From Bos javanicus (taxonomy: Eukaryota > Chordata > Mammalia > Artiodactyla > Bovidae), in the NCBI RefSeq assembly GCF_032452875.1, contig NC_083869.1, positions 76,316,501-76,380,500 on the forward strand: a stretch of 64,000 nucleotides of DNA. The letters are read 5' to 3'. The position numbers and the translations under genes were made by a program. The notes below the pieces were generated by a model. It was not told where the DNA came from, did not search any database, and saw only the letters and a program-made list of their open reading frames with translations. This document shows, one piece after another, positions 33,223 through 44,122 of the stretch. The first letter of the stretch is position 1. Every line of letters starts with the position of its first letter.

Positions 33223-33599
33223 GAGGAGATAAATTGAATGATTAAAATAATCCATCTGCATTACACATGAATACAAACACTAGGAACATATTAGTTAGCA
33301 AAATCAAAAGCCCTCTGACTTCTAAATGAAATGCAAACAGTGATATAGACATAAATTTTTAAATGGTGATTAAGATGTTAAAACGTATAAATTCTATTGA
33401 TTATAATTTAAAAACAAACTACAACTGATTATTCTTCCATACTTGCTCTCCTAATTAATAGTGTACAAAAGGGGACAGGTAGGGGAAAATATTGTCTTGT
33501 TTTTAATAACTAAAATTACATTTATTAGTTAACAAATTTGGAAGTTACTTTCTTACTGATTTCACTAGTGAGGAGATTGTAAATAACTTTGCATATGAC
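33223..33599. other. Unassigned AT-rich sequence
   Basis: Nothing recognised. Confidence 0.4.
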
Positions 33600-33700
33600 A
33601 TTACTAAAACCCAGTACTGTAAGATCATCCATTTGTATTGTATTATGTCACTAAATTTATGGTAATTTGTTGCAGCAGCAATAGGAAACTAATATGAACA
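33600..33700 (+). mobile_element. Possible MaLR LTR 3' end
   Basis: 'tggtaatttgttgcagcagc aataggaaactaatatg' resembles the 3' terminus of MLT1-type LTRs. Short and diverged. Confidence 0.4.
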
Positions 33701-34244
33701 TTAAAGCTTGAATGGTTTCTTAACTTTTTTCCCAACACAGCCTCCAGCTCTTCATGGGGGCACTTGGCAAAAGATAGCTATGGCCTCCTTCAGTATTTAT
33801 TGTTTCTCTTCCTGCCTCTTCTTACTGGAGAGCACAAAGAAGTCTGGAAGAGTGAAGAGACAGAGCAAGAGAGTCTTGGATGGATAGTGGTTAAGGGCTG
33901 AGTACTGACTCACTGACTCATGAGATGAGGTCTAAGAGAACTTCTAGGGGAGGCACTTGAGGGGAGGAGAGGGAGGCTTGTAGAAAAATGCTGTGGAGCT
34001 ACTCAACGTGGGACAATTCCTTTGCTCTATTTTCCCTGAGTTTCCTTATGTACTTCTGAGGTAAGCACAGATAGCCAGGAGACTTGACCAAAGCTGCTCA
34101 CACTGGTACCACACTCCACGGTGGTGTTATATGGCGTTATATGGTGTTATATGTGAACCCTACAGTTCACATACTTTCCCTATACTCAGGGTTCTCTACT
34201 TTGTCTATTTCTATGTAACACTGCATGTCATTTAATTCAAACTG
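33701..34244. other. Unassigned sequence with a short 10-bp tandem repeat
   Basis: At 34123-34152 the unit gttatatggN is repeated about three times. Otherwise no feature. Confidence 0.5.
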
Positions 34245-34246
34245 AT

Positions 34247-34466
34247 TGTGCTGTGCTGTGCTTAGTCGCTCAGCTGTGTCTGACTTTTTGCGACCCCATG
34301 AACTGTAACCCCCCGAGGCTCTTCTGTCCATGGGGATACTCCAGGCAAGCATACTGGAGTAGGTTGCCATGCCCTCCTCTAGGGGATCTTCCCAACCCAG
34401 GTATCAAATCCAGGTCTCCCGCATTGCAGGTGGATTCTTTACTGTCTAAGCCACCAGGGAAGTCCT
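34247..34466 (-). mobile_element. Bov-tA SINE, antisense
   Basis: Full length: 'gtcgctcagctgtgtctgac' to 'taagccaccagggaagtcc', with B-box complement 'caggtatcaaatccagg'. Confidence 0.92.
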
Positions 34467-34870
34467 CAGACTGTTTATCAGCTGCTAACTTATAACTGAC
34501 ATGGAACATGATGCCCTTTGTTTACCATTACCCTAGGTAGTTAAAAAGATATAGGTGTGTGTTTGCACATACACCACACAAATGCCAACAACTCAGACAC
34601 ATATAATATGTTTCCCTTAAAGTTTTATCCATAAGAGTTCACATACTGTTTCCATATAGTTCCTCATAAAGAGGGTAATTAGAGAGTGAAAAAGAAATAT
34701 ATAATTGTGGCTTTTAGAATTCATGTACTATTCATTTTCCAAATGTGTTTATCATCTAGCAGATGATCCTTTGATTTGTTTTATCCCCAAGAGATTGAAA
34801 CTATATTTAATTAGAAAAGTGTGTGTGAACATATGAGTAGTGTTTTCTGAAATGGGAAATATATTTGTGA
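34467..34870. other. Unassigned sequence
   Basis: Nothing recognised. Confidence 0.35.
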
Positions 34871-34879
34871 TTGATATAT

Positions 34880-35100
34880 GTGTAGATGCATGCAAAGTCT
34901 CTTCAGTCGTGTCTGACTCTTTGCAACCCCATGGACTGTAGCCCACCAGGTTCCTCTGATTATCTCTGCAAGAATACTGGAGTGGGTTGCGATGCCCTTC
35001 TCTAGAGGATTTTCCCAACACAGGTATCAAACCTGTGTCTCTTACATCTCCTGCATTGGCAGGTGGGTTCTTTACCACTAGCACCAACTGGGAAGACCTT
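34880..35100 (-). mobile_element. Bov-tA SINE, antisense, 9-bp TSD
   Basis: Complement of Bov-tA from 'gtctcttcagtcgtgtctga' to 'tagcaccaactgggaagacc'. ttgatatat occurs on both sides (34871-34879 and 35101-35109), which fixes the ends. The right TSD copy is also the start of the recognisable L1M. Confidence 0.92.
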
Positions 35101-36171
35101 TTGATATATAATTTGCATATAATAAAATTTGTCATTTCAAAACATATTGAAAGTGAATTGCTTTACTTTCAATGTTCCACTTTCAATAGTCAAAGCATAT
35201 TGTTCAGTGAATATATTTTAGTATATTTACAGAATTATGCAACCATCACCACTATCTAATTTGAGAAATTATTCTCATTCAAGACAAAACTTCGTAGCTG
35301 TTGCCACTCACTACCTATCCCCCCTCATTTACATAAAATTGTACATTTTATCTTTTAGGAACTGCCATGCTGTTTTCCCAATTGGACTCCTCATTTGACA
35401 TTCCCATCAACAATGATGTATAAGGGTACCAATTCCTCTATATTCTTGCAAACACTTATCATTGTCTACTTTTTTGTTTTTAGGTTTTAGTCACCCTAGA
35501 GAGTATGAAGTGGTAGATCTCTGCAGTTTTGATTTGGATTTCTTTGATGACTACCGATATTGAGCATCTTTTCAAGCTTATTGGCCATTTGGAGAAATGT
35601 CTGTTCAGACACTTTGTTTTTAAAATTGGGCTGTTTGTCTTTTTGTTGGGTTATAAGATTTCTTTGTATATTCTGGATACTAGACCTTTATCAGGTGTAT
35701 GATTTGCAAGTATTTTCTTCCATTTTGTGAGTTGTCTTTTCACTTTCTAATTAGTGATTTTTAACCTACATTTTAAGTAATTTTAATAAACTCTGGTTTC
35801 TCTATTATCTTTTCTTTTGTCACTTGGGCTTTTGGCATCATGTTTTCTAATTCAGGTCATGAAAATTTACACCATGTTTTCTTCGGAGAGCTCTATAGTT
35901 TTAGCTGTTACATTTAGATCTTTGATCCATTTTCAGTAAAATTTTGTAATGGCAAAATAGAGATACAAATGAATTATTCTGCATGTGGATATCTAGTTGC
36001 CCCAGTATTATTTGCTGCTAAGACTGTTCTTTCTCCATTGAATTGTCTTGGCAACTTTGTCAAAATCAGCGTTAGTGTTTTTTGTTTTAACAAGGCTCTT
36101 AATTCTATTTTATTTCTATATTTATTCTAGGATCACACTGCTATGTTTATTATAGCTTTTTACTCATTTTT

Positions 36172-37085
36172 TCAGTTCAGTTCAGTTCAGTCACTCAGTC
36201 ATGTCCGACTCTTTGCGACCGCATGAATCACAGCACGCCAGACCTCCCTGTCCATCACCAACTCCCGGAGTTCACTGAGACTCACATCCATTGAGTCAGT
36301 GATGCCATCCAGCCATCTCATCCTCTGTCGTCCCCTTCTCCTCCTGCCCCCAATCCCTCCCAACATCAGAGTCTTTTTCAATGAGTCAACTCTTTGCATG
36401 AGGTGGCCAAAGTACTGGAGTTTCAGCTTTAGCATCATTCCTTCCAAAGAACACCCAGGGCTGATCTCCTTCAGAATGGACTGGTGGGATACCCTTGTAG
36501 TCCAAGGGACTCTCAAGAGTCTTCTCCAACACCACAGTTCAAAATCATCAATTCTTCAGTGCTTAGTTTTCTTCACAGTACAACTCTCATATCCATACAT
36601 GACCACTGGAAAAACAATAGCCTTGACTTGATGGACCTTTGTTGGCGAAGTAATGTCTCTGCTTTTCAATATGCTATCTAGGTTGGTCATAACTTTTCTT
36701 CCAAGGAGTAAGCATCTTTTAATTTCATGGCTGCAGTCACCATCTGCAGTGATTTTGGAGCCCCCCAAAATAAAGTCTGACACTGTTTCCACTGTTTCCC
36801 CATCTATTTATTTCCCATGAAGTGATGGGACCAGATGCCATGATCTTCGTTTTCTGAATGTTGAGTTTTAAGCCAACTTTTTCACTATCCTCTTTCACCT
36901 TCATCAAGAGGCTTTTTAGTTCCTCTTCACTTTCTGCCATAAGTGTGGTGTCATCTGCATATCTGAGGTTATTGATATTTCTCCTGGCAATCTTGATTCC
37001 AGCTTGTGCTTCTTCCAGCCCAGTGTTTCTCATGATGTACTCTGCATATAAGTTAAATAAACAGGGTGACAATATACAGCCTTGG
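36172..37085 (-). mobile_element. BovB LINE, 3' 0.9 kb
   Basis: Antisense, from CAGTT pentamers at the 3' tail (cagttcagttcagttcagtc) to just before motif B (gggtgacaatatacagcctt). The active-site codons for YADD are intact at 36950-36961 (complement gtcatctgcata). At its 5' edge it passes with no polyA or TSD directly into the very 3' terminus of an L1, an unusual junction. Confidence 0.93.
36556..37072 (-). pseudogene. BovB RT/C-terminal fragments with intact YADD
   Basis: The frame 36737-37072 reads 'SPCLFNLYAEYIMRNTGLEE', then 'NINNLRYADDTTLMAESEEE' with the RT active site, then 'KVGLKLNIQKTKIMASGP'. After a frameshift near 36780, 36556-36792 continues with 'ILGGSKITADGDCSHEIKRC'. The upstream RT (motifs A and most of B) is absent, so the fragment is inactive despite the intact box. 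Confidence 0.8.
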
Positions 37086-37795
37086 AGGATAATTGCTTTA
37101 CAATATTGTGTTGATATCTGCTGTATATAAACATGAGTCAGCCATAGGTATACATATGCTCCCTCCCTCCTAAACCCCCCTCATGTCTCCTTCCCCAACC
37201 CACCCTTCTAGGTTGTCACAAAGCACTGGTTTGAGCTCCCTGTGTCACCCAGAAAATTCCCACTTGCTGTCTATTTTACATACAGTAAGGTATATGTTTC
37301 CATGCTATTCACTCAATTCATCCCATCTTCTCCTTCCCTCACTGTATCAGCCACTATGGAGAAGAGTATGGAGATTCCTCAAAAAACTAGACCATATGAC
37401 CCAACAATCTGCCTACTGAAGATATACCCTGAGTAAACCATAATTGAAAGAGACATATAAGCCAGTGTTCATTACAGCACTTTATACAATAGCTAGGACA
37501 TGGAAGCAACCTAGATATCCATCAACAGATGAATGGAAAAAAAAAAAAAAACAGATGAATGGATACAGAAATTGTGGTACATATATACAACGGAATATTA
37601 CTCCACTATAAAAAATAATGCATTTGAGTCAGTCCTAATTGGGTGGATGGACCTAGGGCCTATTACACAGAGTGAAGTAAGTCAGAAAGAGAAAGAGAAA
37701 TATTATACACTAACACATGTGTGTGGAATTTAGAAAGATGGTACTGATGAACCTATTTGTAGGGTAGCAGGGTAGAGATGCAGACAAAGAGTACA
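37085..37795 (-). mobile_element. L1 with inverted 5' part (twin-primed)
   Basis: The left part (37085-37345) is antisense L1 3'UTR starting exactly at the terminal 'ggataattgctttacaat'. The right part (37346-37795) is sense L1 ORF2 end ('agccactatggagaagagta', 'catcaacagatgaatgg', 'acggaatattactccactat'). In L1 order the right part ends where the left part begins, as expected after twin priming. The T-rich tail expected at the left end is missing; BovB is there instead. Confidence 0.8.
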
Positions 37796-38213
37796 GGCTT
37801 TGCGGTCATTTTGAAATTGAGAGGTGTGAGTTCTCCAGTTTTCTCCAGTTTTCATTATTGTTTTCACTATTCTGGGTTCTGTGTCTCTTCCGTTTTCATG
37901 TGAATTTTATGGTCAGCTTATAAACTTCTATATAAAAAAAAGCAGTTCAAACTTTGATAAGAACTGCATTGAATCTGTTCATCATCAGAGGGAGTATTAC
38001 CACCCTAATGATATTAAGTCCTTCAATCCATTAAAAATAATATGTGATTTAATTTGATGTGATTTTTAATTTCTTACAACCATGTTTTGTAGTTTTCAGC
38101 ATACATATCTTGCAATTCTTTTGTTAACATTTTCTGTACTTCTTTGTATTGAATTTAAGTATTTTGTAAGTCATTTTCATAATTTAATTTTTAGATTACC
38201 TATTGCTAATATA

Positions 38214-38710
38214 GCATATTCAAAAGCAGAGACATTACTTTGCCAACAAAGGTCCGTCTAGTCAAGGCTATGGTTTTTCCAGTGGTCATGTATGGATGTG
38301 AGAGTTGGACTGTGAAGAAAGCTGAGCGCCAAAGAATTGATGCTTTTGAACTGTGGTGTTGGAGAAGACTCTTGAGAGTCCCTTGGACTGCAAGGAGATC
38401 CAACCAGTCCAATCTAAAGGAGATAAGACCTGGGTGTTCTTTGGAAGGAAAGATGCTAAAGCTGAAACTCCAATACTTTGGCCACCTCATGCGAAGAGTT
38501 GACTCATTGGAAAAGACCCTGATGCTGGGAGGCATTAGGGGCAGGAGGAGAAGGGGACGACAGAAGATGAGATGGCTGGATGCCGTCACCAACTGGATGG
38601 ACGTGAGTTTGAGTGAACTCTGGGAGTTGGTGATGGACAGGGAGGCCTGGCGTGCTGTGATTCATGGGGTTGCAAAGAGTCGGACACGACTGAGTGACTG
38701 AACTGACCTG
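38214..38710 (+). mobile_element. BovB LINE, 3' 0.5 kb, TSD
   Basis: Starts at 'caaaagcagagacattactt' and ends in 'gactgagtgactgaactgac'. attgctaatata (38202-38213) and attgttaatata (38711-38722) are a 12-bp TSD with one mismatch, within the old L1M. Its frame is open over nearly all the copy. Confidence 0.93.
38240..38701 (+). pseudogene. BovB ORF2 C-terminal fragment (153 codons open)
   Basis: Product contains 'RLVKAMVFPVVMYGCESWTV', 'FELWCWRRLLRVPWTARRSN', 'LKLQYFGHLMRRVDSLEKTL' and 'GRRRRGRQKMRWLD', ending at the stop after 'KSRTRLSD', the BovB C-terminus. Fully open, so the copy is young, but it lacks RT and endonuclease. Confidence 0.85.
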
Positions 38711-38785
38711 ATTGTTAATATATGAAATAAAGGTAAATTTTTATATATTGATCAGATATTATAGCTTTCTTGAACTCATGTATCT

Positions 38786-38920
38786 CATCTATCTATCCAT
38801 TCATCCATCTCTCCTCTCTCTTCTCTGTCATCTATCATCAATCTTTATCTATCCAGTTCTCTCTATCACTTGTATATCTACCTATCTGCATATATAATTC
38901 TCTCTATATATCTAGGTATG
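38786..38920. repeat. (ATCT)n-type imperfect microsatellite
   Basis: Imperfect ATCT/ATCC units (ctcatctatctatccattca) grading into CTCT and TATC units. Confidence 0.85.
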
Positions 38921-38929
38921 TAAATTCAT

Positions 38930-39320
38930 GTAAAAATTAAAATTCACCTTCAGGAATTCTTGTTTCAATCTATACTCCTTCCAGAAGTGCATATTTTCAT
39001 TCTTTGGTAGCTTGCAAACACTTGGTATTTTCATCATCATCATCATTATTTAATATTAGCTAACTTAACAAGAGGAGATTGTATAGTATATTTGATTTTA
39101 CATTGCTAACTTAAAATTTTATATTAAACTACCTATTTTTCGGTTTGTGTGAGCCATCTGACTTGTTTTCTTTGTGAACTGTTATTCATGCCCTTTACAT
39201 CTATTTATTAGGTTGTTAATAGTCTCTCTTAGATTGTTTTTGTTGTTGTTGTTTGTTTGTTTTAATCTTCTAGCTAGAATAAGCACTAATCCTTTGTCTA
39301 TCACACCTATGAAAAGTCTT
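38930..39320 (-). mobile_element. L1-like ORF2 remnant, antisense
   Basis: 'ttttctttgtgaactgttat tcatgccctttacatctatt' followed by 'tattaggttgttaatagtct' resembles the complement of an old L1 or HAL1 ORF2. A TTG run at about 39238-39262 lies inside. Confidence 0.45.
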
Positions 39321-41800
39321 GTTCTTTTAAAAATATTAGAAATTATACTTCCAATTAAGCAACATTTCCCTCAAAATAATCACAATAAGAAATTCATTTT
39401 GAATTTGAATTGAAAATTATTTCAATGATATTTCCATTTGTTGTAACACTGTGAGATATTTTTATCCTGGAATGATCTTATACCTCTAACACAAACCATA
39501 GAATGAAACCTCCACCTTGTCTCATTACTGTGAACCCAATTCAGTGTAACTAGGCTACTCACTCACCAATTCCCCAGACTTGATTTTGAAAAGACTTCTG
39601 GTTATTTCTAAACTTAAATCCACTTTGAAAGTGTGGACATTCACTGCTATTGATAGTATCAAAAGGATGAGATTTTAGTTCTAAAATAAATCTATTAGAA
39701 AGAAAAAGATTTATAAACTCTTGTAACTGAATTTAGCATTACTAGGAAAATTCAACCTCCTCCCAACTACAAGAACCATTATATTTTTGATACATTTAAA
39801 CATGTATGTAAGTGTATGTTTACATATATGGACACACATGTAATGGCTTATTCCTTTTTTTTGATCCTTCGTTTTTGCATGGTCAGTCCTACACCTCCAC
39901 AATCATTAAATGCTATTATAGTTTTACATTTCTTAAACAAATTTACCCAAAGCTATCTTCCTCTTTCACAGTTTCTAAAAAGCAAGCTTTAATATCTTGA
40001 ATCTGTGAGAAGACATTACTAGTATTTTTTTAATAAAAAACATAAGAAGGTGGGATTATTTTTTTGCTAACTTATCTTACCAACAATTTCTGAATCAAAT
40101 TAACAGAATAGTTTTGAAGATACATTACATGTAGATTCTGTATATTCCTACCCAGATGATTAACAGTAAAATTCCTGAGCCGCAAAAACATACATAATGA
40201 AGTCTTTGTATATTCTAAGATTGTAGTAGTGAGCATTGGTAACCTTATGATAATATCTTTCAAGGCCTTCTCTTTCAGTGCTTTACCAGATATTTTAGAG
40301 ATATAGGCATACCAGGCTTTTGTGTGTCTCCCCAAAGAGGCTACTGCTTTAAGCATCATTAGAAATGCTTCCCTTAAAACTTGCCATTTTTTCCAAAGAC
40401 TTCAACTTACACTAGCTTACACTTTTCTATACTATCCCCAGACATCACCTTAACTGTACATGGCAGATAGTGTCTTTGATAGTTACATTTCTCTAGAGAA
40501 GAGAACAAGTTTTGAACATCAAACCAAAAAACTCATTCCTTTAGGGGGTTAGAGAAGTATTTGCAGAAATGTCACAGAAAAGAGGCTTCCTAAAACCAAA
40601 CACATTCTTTACATTCTTTCCCTAACACTTGGCAGATCCCTAAAATTCTTCTGGTTCAGGTGTAACCCATTTCAGGGCAATGACCTTCTTTGACCTCAAT
40701 GCCAAGGATAAAGTCAAGACAGATGTCAAGTATAAGGATGGCTGTTTCCTCTCTGTGCCTGGACACCCTATCTTTACAGGCTGTCTACTGTTGGTCAAGA
40801 TCACTTTCTCTGGAAGGCAGGCCAGCCAACCTGTCAGTGTTCTTATTATGGTATAGAATCACTATGGTCTCATCTCTAACCTCAGCCACAACCAGGAAGA
40901 GCCAATAGAAGGTACATTTTCAAGCTGGTACATTTAAGAAGCTTATCTGAATGGGTTTTCAAAGCAAGAAGTACAATTGATGGTGAGGAGTTGGAGAGAG
41001 ATAATAGAACAAAGGGATTGAGAAATAGAGAAAATAAGAAGAGGAATAGAAGGACAGTCATAGAGAATAAAAAAGAAGTGTATTCCTGTATCTACTGAGT
41101 AATATGAATGAGTATAGTTAAAGGATCTGGGATAAATTATATAACACTTGATAGTGTCAAAGAATATTTTGCTTTAGAATTAAAGAATATTGACAGTCAT
41201 TCATTCATCAAATGTCTGTGATATCACTCATAATTCAATTCCTGTAATTATATTACCAAAGTAAAAATGCTCTAAGAGTTCATATTTACATGTTGGAGTA
41301 AACAGGAAAATGATTTAACATAATAAATATAGAGCAAGAGCAAGAAAGGATACACAGAGAAAAGACACTGACTGTAATCTTTGAGGTAGGAGAAGGATTC
41401 CAAGAGGAGGCAACAACTGAGATGTAGAAGTGGGGAAAGCTTTGCTTCCAGAGGAAATAACTGGAGAATTCCAGTGCACATCTGCCTTTTTGATATACAA
41501 ATAGGAGATTCAGACAAGATAAGTATCTGCTACCATGACCTCACTTCATTTCACCAAATCCATCTGATCCATCTGAATAAGCATTTTTATGAAGATACAT
41601 TTTCCTAGGACACAAGAAGTTCTATACTGGCTCCCATGGTGAGAGGAGAATTATCAAAGGATAAAGAAGAGAATTAACATTAAGAGTTTGTTATATATTC
41701 AGTGCTGCTTTACTCAAAGGGGATTCAATCACGTGATTATGCTGTACAAGAATATTTGTCTCCAGTTCACCTAAGAGGAGCTGAGCCTCACTTTAGTTAA
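39321..41800. other. Unassigned 2.5-kb stretch
   Basis: The longest part of the window without a recognised element. It is mostly AT-rich; frames up to 95 codons occur (40072-40359 minus, 40690-40908 plus) but none has a recognisable motif, and I saw no promoter or RNA structure. If the window holds unique, conserved non-coding DNA, this is a likely place. Confidence 0.4.
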
Positions 41801-41803
41801 GCA

Positions 41804-42333
41804 GCTTGCTTCCCAGGTGGTTCAGATGATAAAGAATCTGCCTGCAATGCAGGAGCCGCTGCTGCTGAGTCACATCAGTTGTGTCCAACTCTGTGCAACC
41901 CCACAGACGGCAGCCCACCAGGCTCCCCCGTCCCTGGGATTCTCCAGGCAAGAACACTGGAGTGGGTTGCCATTTCCTTCTCCAATGCATGAAAGTGAAA
42001 AGTGAAAGTGAAGTCGCTCAGTGGTGTCCGACCCTCAGCGACCCCATGGACCGCAGCCTTCCAGGCTCCTCCATCCATGTGATTTTCCAGGCAAGAGTAC
42101 TGGAGTGGGGTGCCATTGCCTTCTCCAGCAATGCAGGAGACACAGGTTCAATCCCTGGGTCAGAAGACCCAGGGACAGAGACCCAGAGACACAGGTTCAA
42201 TCCCAGGGTCTTCTCACCTGGAGAAGAGCATGGCTAATGACTTCAGTATTCTTGCCTAGAGAATTCCATGGACAGAGCAGCCTGGAGGGCTACAGTCCAT
42301 GGGGTTGCAAAGAGTCGGACTTAACTGAATAAC
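41804..42333 (+). mobile_element. Bov-tA SINE, split by BOV-A2 and with an internal duplication
   Basis: The head (cttcccaggtggttcagatg-like, to about 41855) and the body (from 42128) are separated by an antisense BOV-A2. The body repeats a 25-bp segment (agacacaggttcaatccc at 42139 and again at 42187, with cagggtc elements between) and then ends with 'caaagagtcggacttaactg'. Confidence 0.9.
41856..42127 (-). mobile_element. BOV-A2 SINE nested in Bov-tA, 12-bp TSD
   Basis: Antisense dimer: 'cgctgctgctgagtcacatc', spacer 'aatgcatgaaagtgaaaagt', second unit to 'ggtgccattgccttctcca'. gcaatgcaggag is repeated at 41844-41855 and 42128-42139 and is itself Bov-tA sequence, proving BOV-A2 inserted into an existing Bov-tA. 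Confidence 0.96.
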
Positions 42334-42565
42334 CCTAACAAGGGTACATAGCCTGGAGACCTGTCTTGCAGTGCCTTGGAAAAAGAGAAACATCCTGTCT
42401 GATGGCAGATCTCTGGTCCTACAACTACTGGTTAGGACATTTGCCACTAAGCATCTGAGCAAGTTAAGGAAGTCACTTGATTTCTCTGGGCTTTTGTGAT
42501 GGCTTTATAAAGCAAGGAATTCAACCCAAATGTACTGTAAATATCAGTTCAGGTCAGTTGTTCAG

Positions 42566-43150
42566 TCATGTCCGACTCTTTGTGACCCCATGAACTATAG
42601 CACGCCAGGCCTTGCTATCCATCACTAACTCCTGGAGTTCACCCAAACCCATGTTCGTTGAGTTGGTGATGCCATTCAACCATCTCATCGTCTGACGTCC
42701 CCTTCTCCTCCTGCCCTCAATCTTTCCCAGCATCAGGGTCTTCTTAAATGAGTCAGCTCTTCGCATCAGGTGGCCAAAGTATTGGAGCTTCAGTTTCAAA
42801 ATCAGTTTGACTAATGAATCACCAGGACTGATCTCCTTTAGGATGGACTGGTTGGATCTCCTTGCAGTCCAAGGGACTCTCAAGAGTCTTCTCCAGCACC
42901 AGAGTTGAAAAGCATCAATTCTTCAGTTCTCAGCTTTCTTTATAGTCCAATTCTCACATCCATACTTGACCACTGGAAAAAACATAGCCTTGCCTAGATG
43001 GACCTTTGTTGACAAAGTAATGTCTCTGCTTTTTAATATGCTGTCTAGGTTGGTCATAACTTTCCTTCCAAGGAGTAAGTGTCTTTTAATTTCATGGCTG
43101 CAATCACTATCTGCAGTGATTTTGGAGCCCAGATAAATAAAGTCTGACAC
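42566..43150 (-). pseudogene. BovB ORF2 C-terminal fragments
   Basis: 42923-43150 reads 'DFIYLGSKITADSDCSHEIK'; 42566-42883 reads 'LKLKLQYFGHLMRRADSFKK' and 'GRRRRGRQTMRWLNG'. A frameshift around 42885-42920 separates them. Confidence 0.8.
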
Positions 43151-43168
43151 TGTTTCCCCATCTACTTG

Positions 43169-43754
43169 CTATGAAGTGATGGGACCAGATGCCATGATCT
43201 TAGTTTTCTGAATGTTGAGCTTTAAGCCAACTTTTTCATTCTCCTCTTTCACTTTCATCAAGAGGCTATTTAGTTCTTCTTCACTTTCTGCCATAAGGAT
43301 GGTGTCATCTGCATATCTGAGGTTATTGATATTTCTCCCGGCAATCTTGATTCCAGCTTGTGTTTCATCCAGCTCAGCGTTTCTCATGATATACTCTGCA
43401 TACAAATTAAACAAGCAGTTAAATAAGTTAAACAAAACAGCTTTGATGTACTCCTTTTCCTATTTGGAACCAGTCTGTTGTTCCATGTCCATTTCTAACT
43501 GTTGCTTCCTGGCCTGCATACAGGTTTCTCAAGAGGCAGGTCAGGTGGTCTGGTATTCCCATCTCTTTCAGAATTTTCCACAGTTTATTGTGATTCACAC
43601 AGTCAAAGGCTTTGGCATAGTCAATAAAGCATAAATAGATGTTTTTCTGGGACTCTCTTGCTTTTTCAATGTTCCAGAGGATGTTGGCAATTTGATCTCT
43701 GGTTCCTCTGCCTTTTCTAAAATCAGCTTGAGCATCTGGAAGTTCACGGTTCAC
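43169..43754 (-). pseudogene. BovB RT in two frames, motifs A and C intact
   Basis: 43428-43754 gives 'DAQADFRKGRGTRDQIANIL', motif A 'FIDYAKAFDCVNHNKLW' and 'HLTCLLRNLYAGQEATVRNG'. 43169-43435 gives 'NLYAEYIMRNAELDE', 'NNLRYADDTILMAESEEE' and 'KVGLKLNIQKTKIMASGP'. The frame change lies at motif B (GKGVHQSC then a shift), so the enzyme is dead, although both aspartate motifs are readable. Confidence 0.85.
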
Positions 43755-43994
43755 GTATGCTAAAGCCTGGCTTGGAGAATTTTAAGCATTACTTTACTAG
43801 CATGTGATATGAGTGCAGTTGTGTGGTAGTTTGAGCATTCTTTGGCATTGCCTTTCTTTGGGATTGGAATGAAAACTGACTTTTTCCATTCTTGTGGCCA
43901 CTGTTGAGTTTTCCAAATCTGCTGGCATATTGAGTGCAGCACTTTCACATACAGAAAGCTTTCTTTACATTTTTGCATCTGTAGTGAAAACTGA

Positions 43995-44122
43995 TTTTTT
44001 AAATTTATTTATTTTTAATTGAAGGATAATTACTTTACAATATTCTGTTAGTTTCTGCCATACATCAACATGAATCAGTCATAAGTATACATATGTCACC
44101 TCCCTCATGAACCCTCCTCGCA
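43995..44122 (-). mobile_element. L1 3'UTR, antisense
   Basis: Complement of the L1 tail and 3'UTR: 'ttatttatttttaattgaag', 'gataattactttacaatatt', 'catgaatcagtcataagtat'. Confidence 0.85.

Larger units (their letters stand above)
35101..38785 (-). mobile_element. Old L1M, antisense, in three pieces
   Basis: Pieces at 35101-36171, 37796-38213 and 38711-38785 are collinear: L1M 3'UTR (caaccatcaccactatctaa), the ORF2 complement (ggatactagacctttatcag), then 'tattctgggttctgtgtctc' and 'gttttgtagttttcagcata'. They are separated by a BovB/L1 composite (36172-37795) and a BovB (38214-38710). This is the oldest layer of the nest and carries no coding frame. Confidence 0.8.
42545..43948 (-). mobile_element. 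BovB LINE, 3' 1.4 kb
   Basis: Antisense, from 'cagttcaggtcagttgttca' to 'ttgagtgcagcactttcac' in the RT fingers. YADD codons are intact at 43304-43315. A small insertion/duplication of 'aagttaaac/aagcagttaaa' text at about 43408-43440 breaks the RT just upstream of motif C. No clear TSD found. Confidence 0.94.

Noticed and set aside
40690..40908. 72-codon plus frame that looked exon-like
   Set aside because: No convincing acceptor/donor pair and no recognised protein similarity by eye.
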